A DNA stretch of 64,000 nt from Pomacea canaliculata (taxonomy: Eukaryota; Mollusca; Gastropoda; Architaenioglossa; Ampullariidae), in contig NC_037590.1 in the NCBI RefSeq assembly GCF_003073045.1, positions 41,656,751 through 41,720,750 of the forward strand, read 5' to 3'. Positions 57,801 to 64,000 of this stretch are shown here, piece after piece. A model generated the notes under the pieces. It saw only the letters and a program-made list of their open reading frames with translations, was not told the origin of the DNA and did no database searches. Position 1 is the first letter of the stretch; each line of letters starts with the position of its first letter. The position numbers were made by a program, and so were the translations under genes.

Positions 57801-60765
57801 TGCCTGTCATAATAACCCACCAGTCAGCCTGATTGATCTGTCCAGGTACAGTTCCAGTTTCTGTTTATTGCATGTAAATGTATATTTAAGTACCTCAGAG
57901 TAAGCTAGTGCGCAGTGGCAGTATTTAAAATCTTCTGATCATTCTTGACATCTACTGCTACATTCATTGTGGTGAACATTAATCTGCAAAAAAAGAAATC
58001 CACAAAACAGGCAATAGCAGTTCATTGTGAAGTCTTTGACATTAAAATATCTGACCAACTACAGTTTATATATATATATTTAATTTTTTTCTTTTATCCA
58101 TAGCAAGGCCTGGTATGTTTTGTGTACAGCACTGGCTTTTTTCTGTGATATAACCTTAGTTGAGAGCTCGGCGTAAAATACCAGTCAGCCCTCCATTCTT
58201 GTTTGTTTTGTGAAAAGTACTTGAACTAGAGAGGTGATACGTTGTCTGATTTTTTAAAAATATTATGGTAGTTTCTGTACATTGACTGCCTACCTATTAA
58301 AAATCCAATATAGCCCAGAATGTTATACTTGCAGTGGTTTTCTGCTGGGTCATCTTGGTGATGGACACAAACGAGGAGCGGGAGTTATGGACATGGCCTT
58401 TGAGTCCCCCAACATTTTATTGACTGGAGGGCATGATACCTATCTTCGTATGTGGGACTTGCGCACACACACCTGGTAATGTATCAGAAATACCTTTTTG
58501 CTCATTTTGAATTCCAGTTTTAGTCTTTGAAAACCCTTTTATAGCCTATCACTTAAGAATATTTGCAGCTTGAGAATATAAAAAGGTAGGAGAATTTTTT
58601 TTTGAATTGTTTTTCCATCTTATGACTGTGGCATGTTACTACTTGTTCTCAAAATTATTTCTTGGTTTATATACACTGTCTTAGGGTAAGATATAGATGC
58701 GTCATTTGGTTGGCTGGAAGATCAGCTGATGGACTGCTTTTCTTAAAATCAGGCCCTCATATTTCCCATTCAGAAGCACTACCCATTTAAATTTTTACCT
58801 GTTCTGGAAATTATTCATATTAATATAGAGTCGCACTTGCATAAGATTCACTTTAAATAATACTCCAAATGAAAAAAATGTTTTGCAATTTTCAAAGTTT
58901 TGTGCCAGGGCAGTCTGTAAGACATTAGCCCATGATTCCATTTAAAGACCTAGCTTTTCAGAATCTTTTATTTTGTTGTACAGTGGTACCTCGACATACG
59001 AGTTTAATTCGTTCCGTAACCTTGCTCGTATGTCAAATTGCTCGTATCTCAAAGCAATTTTCCCCATTGAAATTCATTGAAATGCCATTAATCCGTTCCA
59101 GCTCCCAAAACACCACCTCAGTTGTTTTTGTTAAGTGTTTTTGAATAGGAAAAACTGTATTTACAAGAAGAAACATTTATTTATGAATAACAAATACATA
59201 TTCTATAAAAACATATTAATTAAATTCTTCGTTTGTGGAAGTGTGTGGGATCTGCTTCAGCAAATCACCGTAAATCGCTCGTGCCTTCTCACACATGATG
59301 CTTTGTGTTAAGGTTCCTCCTTGAAGCTGCTTCTCTGTCACCCACACAGTCAATAGTTTCTCCATCTTTTCATGGAGAGAAGTCCGGAGCTTAGAAATTA
59401 TTGTAACGCCCCTAGCTGGCGTTGTACCCTTTATCAACTCCTGTTTAAGCTCAGAACATATCATTGATGTGCTACACCCGTACATCCTCGCCAAGTCAAT
59501 TCCTCGCACACCTTGCTCATGTTTTTCTACGATTTCGCGCTTTAATTCAATAGACATCATCTTCTTCTTCGGACCCATGGTTACAAAAATAAATGTGATA
59601 ATGTTTTGTAAATGTACAAAAAGCAAAAAAACGCGAACCCAACTTATCAAAAATGCTTCGAAAACGAGGGAAACAAGCACACAGACTGAGGTCTAGTCTG
59701 AGGTGGGAGAAACTGTTAGACGCTGCACACGACCCCAACATCCGCCCCGCATGTCGGGGTCGTGTGCAGCGGTGTAGTGTGCGATTCCTCGTATCTCAAA
59801 TCTTGCTCTTATCTCGAAGCAAAATATCGCTCGCTCGGCGGCTCGTATCTCAAAACACTCGTATGTCAGGGCACTCATATGTCGAGGTACCACTGTATTC
59901 AGCAAGGGTCCTGTCAGTGATTCAAGCCATATTTTATGGATTCAGTTAAATAATTGCAATCCCTGAGCTTGGAGAAACAGTTTGACTCAAGTAGACTTTA
60001 CTATAATGTTGAATATATGTAGACTCATCTCAAGTGCTTTTCAGTGTCCAGTTGTGGGAAGACCCTTTTGACTCGGCGGTGTACTGCCTACAGACAGATG
60101 GCCAGAATACAGTAATCACGGGAACAGCTCGTCATGGTTTGGTACGGCTATGGGACAAGCGACAAAAGGACCACATCCAGGTAGATAGATATTCTTTACA
60201 TGTCCAAAATCTATTTTGTTACCACGCATATTGAGAGGGGCGTTTTCTCAAAATGTAAATTAATAGCAACTGTGCCCTTCTGCTCATTTGAACTTTGGGT
60301 TCCCACTTTATCACCTTGATTGCAGGCATTGAATAAAACAGATTAGTCATAATTAAGAAACCATTAATTAGCATGGATAGACATGAGATCATTCTTTTCC
60401 CATGTTACTGGCCCCCACACCCCAAACGCTTTACATTCCTGGGCATTAAAATATACCTTGGGTTACAGTAACTCAGCTTATTGCCTGTATTAGTGGAGGG
60501 ACGGTAGTGTTTGAAAATTTGGTAATTTTGCAAGAGTTTGAAAGGAAGTTGCCATAAAATCGCCCCAAAAAATTCTTTTTTGAAAACAACTACTGATGTG
60601 AAATGCATTAAATTTGAAATTCAGACAATTGTGAATATGCTGCTTGGTCAGGCCTACTACACAGGGAATCAGAGCAGTCCTGTATACTCCATGGCAAGCG
60701 ATGTTCATCGTCTCTATGTGGCATTGGACATGGGACTCAACATGATGGACTTTTCCGTCAGATGA
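54806..60765 (+). CDS. FBXW4: F-box and WD-repeat protein 4 (9 exons, 411 aa)
   Basis: Substrate-recognition subunit of an SCF (Skp1-Cul1-F-box) ubiquitin ligase; in vertebrates also called dactylin and linked to limb development. Exons: 54806-55080, 55755-55847, 56090-56272, 56991-57129, 57328-57419, 57783-57845, 58335-58475, 60045-60180, 60652-60765; borders and phases all close. The F-box lies near residues 35-80 (LLDLPDDVLYIIFDYC, then CRRLR). WD repeats follow, with signatures ISGSKDKTVK, DRVWSLSVSPD, GAGVMDMAFESP, GHDTYLRMWDLR and GLVRLWDKRQ. The length is almost identical to human FBXW4 (412). The last exon could start earlier at an AG near 60623, but the length match favours 60652. 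The chosen ATG is the first in frame before the F-box. Intron 8's counterpart before exon 8 carries a Tigger element. Confidence 0.95.
58166..58178 (+). repeat. SINE tail fragment
   Basis: GCTCGGCGTAAAA matches the body end of the SINE at 3428-3625 exactly over 13 bases. The rest of the element is not recognisable here. Confidence 0.35.
58981..59895 (-). mobile_element. Tigger/pogo transposon, internally deleted, in FBXW4
   Basis: Inverted termini start CAGTGGTACCTCGACATA and are flanked by TA (58979-58980 and 59896-59897). Subterminal repeats of CTCGTATCTCAAA and CTCGTATGTCA occur on both sides. On the minus strand a frame (59572 down to 59216) encodes the CENP-B-like helix-turn-helix N-terminus: LKREIVEKHEQGVRGIDLA, then IMCEKARAIYGD. 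The DDE catalytic part is missing, so it cannot move by itself. Confidence 0.88.
59721..59771. repeat. Perfect 16-bp hairpin inside the Tigger element
   Basis: CGCTGCACACGACCCC at 59721-59736 pairs with its exact complement at 59756-59771, leaving a 19-base loop. Confidence 0.85.
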
Positions 60766-63700
60766 AGGCAGCGCCCCATCCTTACTAGCGGCTGCACAAG
60801 ACATGCTTGCTATTATCGGGGCTTCTTGGTGTCTGTACTTGTAGATCTGTTTTGCAATACTTTGAGTTCATGACTGCATGCTCATGCACAATTCTTACAT
60901 TCATGACAGATGGATGTATGTATATCTGTTGCAAAGTGATGTGCATTTTAAATTAAAAAAATTTTTTGTGAAGAGAGAGAATGAGGAATAGAAAGAGAAA
61001 GGGCGATGATGATGGAGTGATTGTAAGTGTGTGTTTGTGTGTGTGCCCATGCATGTATACACATGTCTGCAGTATGTATTTACATGCCTAAAAGATATTG
61101 TCCTGGGCTTTGGTTAAACTTTGCACAAGGGGAAGAAATTATAGGAGATAATTAATCTTCTGCAAAGAAGCTTTGTTCATTTTAAATCAGCTTTAAATGT
61201 CTAATGTTTGGTTTATCTGCTCCTGTGACTCTGAGAGAGCAGGACAGCATCAGATTTTGTCTCATGAGAGATGAGCTTGATCTTTTATACTTGTTCATCA
61301 TGAGCTGTCCTGAGAGGTGACCAGAATGTGTCTTTTCTTTGCTGTAAAATGAAAACAAAGCTGTTAACACACTGGACCTTTTGGTCACTTTGAGTTATTA
61401 GTGGTCAGAATTACTAAGTGTATTGCATGTCCAGTGAGTTAAACAATGTTGCTGCTGCCCTTTTACCACATTTATACCACACAGCATTGTAAAGGCCTGT
61501 TTTGACAAGCAAACACAGATCATCGCTATAGGCATCATGTAACATTTGGTCACACTATTAATACAGTAGGAATTAAGCAGGAAATAAGCTGGGCTTAGTA
61601 AACTAAGTTTGTCGTGTGAATTCTTTGTTGTGCTAAGCCAGACTGAGATTTTGCACATAATAAATAGGAAATTGGGTACTCTCCTAGTAAGTACAAGTTA
61701 AAATTGATACTTCTATCTTTTAAGAGATTTATTGGCTGTTGATAAAAGACTTTTTGTAAATTTTTATGGCCTATTTTCTGGTTAGATAAATCTTTTTGTC
61801 AAAATTACGTCAGCTGTAATGCTTTAACCTTAATTTAAAAAAGTAAGTAAATGTGGTTTCACATCCATTGCTGCAGAACAGTAAGGTTAAACTATTCATT
61901 AAAAATTGGAAAATGTGCCGAATATGTACTTTTGGAAAAATGTAGGATAGGTATGTGTGGTCTAATAATGCATGCAAAGTTTTTTAAATGAAGTAACATT
62001 TAAGAGCTAGTTTGTACCATCTTTTCCCCAAAATAACTGGGTCATATTAATTTTTGCACTAAAAAAAAGGTAATAGAACTTTTTTCCCACTAAATATCTT
62101 ATTTTTTCATGTATAAAAATCTACATTTCTTCTAGTACAGTCATGTCATCGTCTGATGAAACATCATCATAACTCTCCAAACCGTCTCCAAACCGTCTCC
62201 AAACCCTGACTTTTGGTCTGAATTTCTTGTGACTCCATTTATGCAAAGGTGCATATCTCTCATTATCATTTATTTAAAACATGATTAATAAATAATATCA
62301 TTGCTTTATTATTCAGTACATCCGTTGTGTTTCAATGGACAAACGAAATCCGTCCGTCTGGCTGACGATCTTAGCTAGGGCTTTTATTTGAGGTAGGGCT
62401 CATAGCATACACAACCTAAAAGATCATTTTAGAATTTATTTTCAAGTTAGGTCTTATTTTAGGGAAACATGGTCACTATGTTTTAGTTTTAGAAGAGTCT
62501 GTGAATGTACTTCATGATAAGTGATCAGTCACCTCTTTTGTTTGTTTTTCATCAGAAATCTGATGCTGATGTGAAAATGGAAGACAGTTGTGGCTCAGAC
62601 GTGTTATATGCATGATTATGTTTCATGTTTATTTAGCTGTGAGCAAGTTACCAAGTCTTTCACAAGTGTGCAAGGAGATAATGGGATCTGTGGAATCAAA
62701 TCTGTTGTTAAAGCTGTTTGCCATTGTTATCTAACCTTGTTACCAATGTTTTCCTACATGAATTAATATATATAATTAATATAATCTTTGCAGGTCATAA
62801 ACTTTCTTGCGGGTATGGCTGATATACATTCTCAGTATATTTGCTAAATGTGAAAGTTTGTTTTATGAATGAAATGGGTTAGGAAGCATGTAAAACCCTG
62901 AGAAAAGAGGAGTTTTTTGGTTCATATGTACATGCAAATATCCATCAGCACGAACATACTGCCACATTTCTTCATCCACGTACACTTCAGGAAGTGGTCA
63001 GTCTTGATAGTTGTTTAAAAGAGAGCGAGAGAAAAAATTTCATGTTTAAATGAAGTTTGGTGTTGATAATTATGCCGCTCCCCCACGCCCCTCCCCACAA
63101 TATATTTTTGTGGCAGGATAGCACGGATATAGACTGCTTTTCGTGATTTTTGATTGTCATAATCTTTCTTTGCTCTATCTTAACATGCTTTGCTGAGGTA
63201 ATGTTAATTTCATACTACTTTATAACCTCCTCGGCCCCCCTCTTTTATTTATTTATTTATTTTTTTGAAAGGCTTAGAGCCCTGTGGGATGTGATGTGAC
63301 GTGTTCAAATCATTATTGTGCACAATAGGTTTGTAGGATATCTGGCTTCTGATTTCCAAATGACCTCCAGCTATTAGCAAAACAAACTTGGATACTTATA
63401 TAAAGGGTTAAAATCTAGTCTTTGTTTTGAGAGGGAGTGTGTGGGGGGGTTTGTTCGTTAAAGATGTTCTGGAGATAGGAACTTAGTCTGTGTACCAGGA
63501 GAATATATAGTATATGTTTATTTCACCATTTGTTGAATATTTCCTTGAGATCATAATATTTACCATCACTCTGTGTAATTAAATTCACTAATATTTTCAT
63601 TGTTTAGCAGAGAGAGTTTCCAGTTCTCAGAGCTATATTTGGCACTATCTCCATTTGGTATCAGGTCTGCTCCATTTATATATCCTACTTAATACGGTTA

Positions 63701-64000
63701 GTTACTGTACAGTTACTGCACATGAAAAAGATAATGTGTTTGGTAGTAACTGGCTAGGTGAAGTGTGTTAAGGATGGTGTAGTCAAGACTATTGTCTACT
63801 TTAAATATAAAAAAAAAATCAATCTCATCTTCTCATTGAAGTCTGTTAAATTTGGTGAAAGAATTGGGGTTGATAAAGCACACGAATGAATGTATTTTTA
63901 ACTGTTCTTGTGAGTCTGATCTAAAAATTACTAGACTGATGGAATAACAGTCCATAATACTACCATACACATCTGTTTGCATCATTTCAGAGTGTGTGTG
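60766..64000. other. FBXW4 3' region and noncoding end of window
   Basis: The first part is probably 3' untranslated sequence; AATAAA lies at 61659-61664, about 890 bases after the stop. A short tandem run of CCGTCTCCAAA occurs at about 62174-62206. I recognise no further exon, RNA gene or transposon end. Confidence 0.45.

Noticed and set aside
59653..59949. Plus-strand open frame in FBXW4 intron
   Set aside because: It is the opposite strand of the Tigger element.
60625..60651. Earlier acceptor for the last FBXW4 exon
   Set aside because: It would add nine residues not expected from the family; the 60652 acceptor matches length exactly.

Overview
This window is eukaryotic nuclear DNA from an invertebrate animal, most likely a mollusc and perhaps a gastropod. 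The evidence for animal origin is direct: long GT-AG introns, four spliced genes with clear animal families, AT-rich noncoding DNA, and many cut-and-paste transposons. The mollusc assignment is inference from overall character (dense hAT, Tc1/mariner and tRNA-derived repeats) and is not proven by any single gene.

Layout. Bases 1-3137 hold no gene I can recognise and probably include the promoter of the next gene. Bases 3138-21850 (+) are a complete 28-exon ABCB1-type P-glycoprotein of 1353 residues, in which every splice phase closes. Its intron 21 is packed with mobile DNA: a hAT MITE, a 1.1-kb foldback element inserted into that MITE, and a mariner remnant. Bases 21851-25800 are noncoding, with one small hAT MITE. 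Bases 27419-32741 (+) are a chymotrypsin-fold serine protease with an elastase-like pocket and an unusual N-terminus. Bases 34257-38181 are a hAT transposon with a perfect 8-bp target duplication, containing a pogo-like MITE that itself contains a small hAT MITE. Bases 38720-44995 (+) are ribose-5-phosphate isomerase (RPIA, 8 exons). Two MITEs follow it. Bases 49863-52627 (-) are a small RNF24/RNF122-like membrane RING-H2 protein (5 exons). A broken CR1/L2-like LINE cut by a hAT MITE lies next. Bases 54806-60765 (+) are FBXW4 (9 exons, 411 residues), with a Tigger/pogo element in its last large intron. The end of the window is noncoding.

The genes do not form a pathway. They are an efflux pump, a secreted protease, a pentose-phosphate enzyme and two ubiquitin-ligase components that happen to be neighbours. 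I found no CRISPR array, operon or obviously new biological system. The most unusual material is the nested mobile DNA, above all the foldback with 9-bp target duplications whose two arms each carry a tRNA-like promoter, an 18-nt cassette microexon in the P-glycoprotein linker, a repeat shared between 14 kb and 35 kb, and the atypical protease. All exon boundaries come from reading splice sites, reading phase and family alignment from memory; no transcript data or database search was available.
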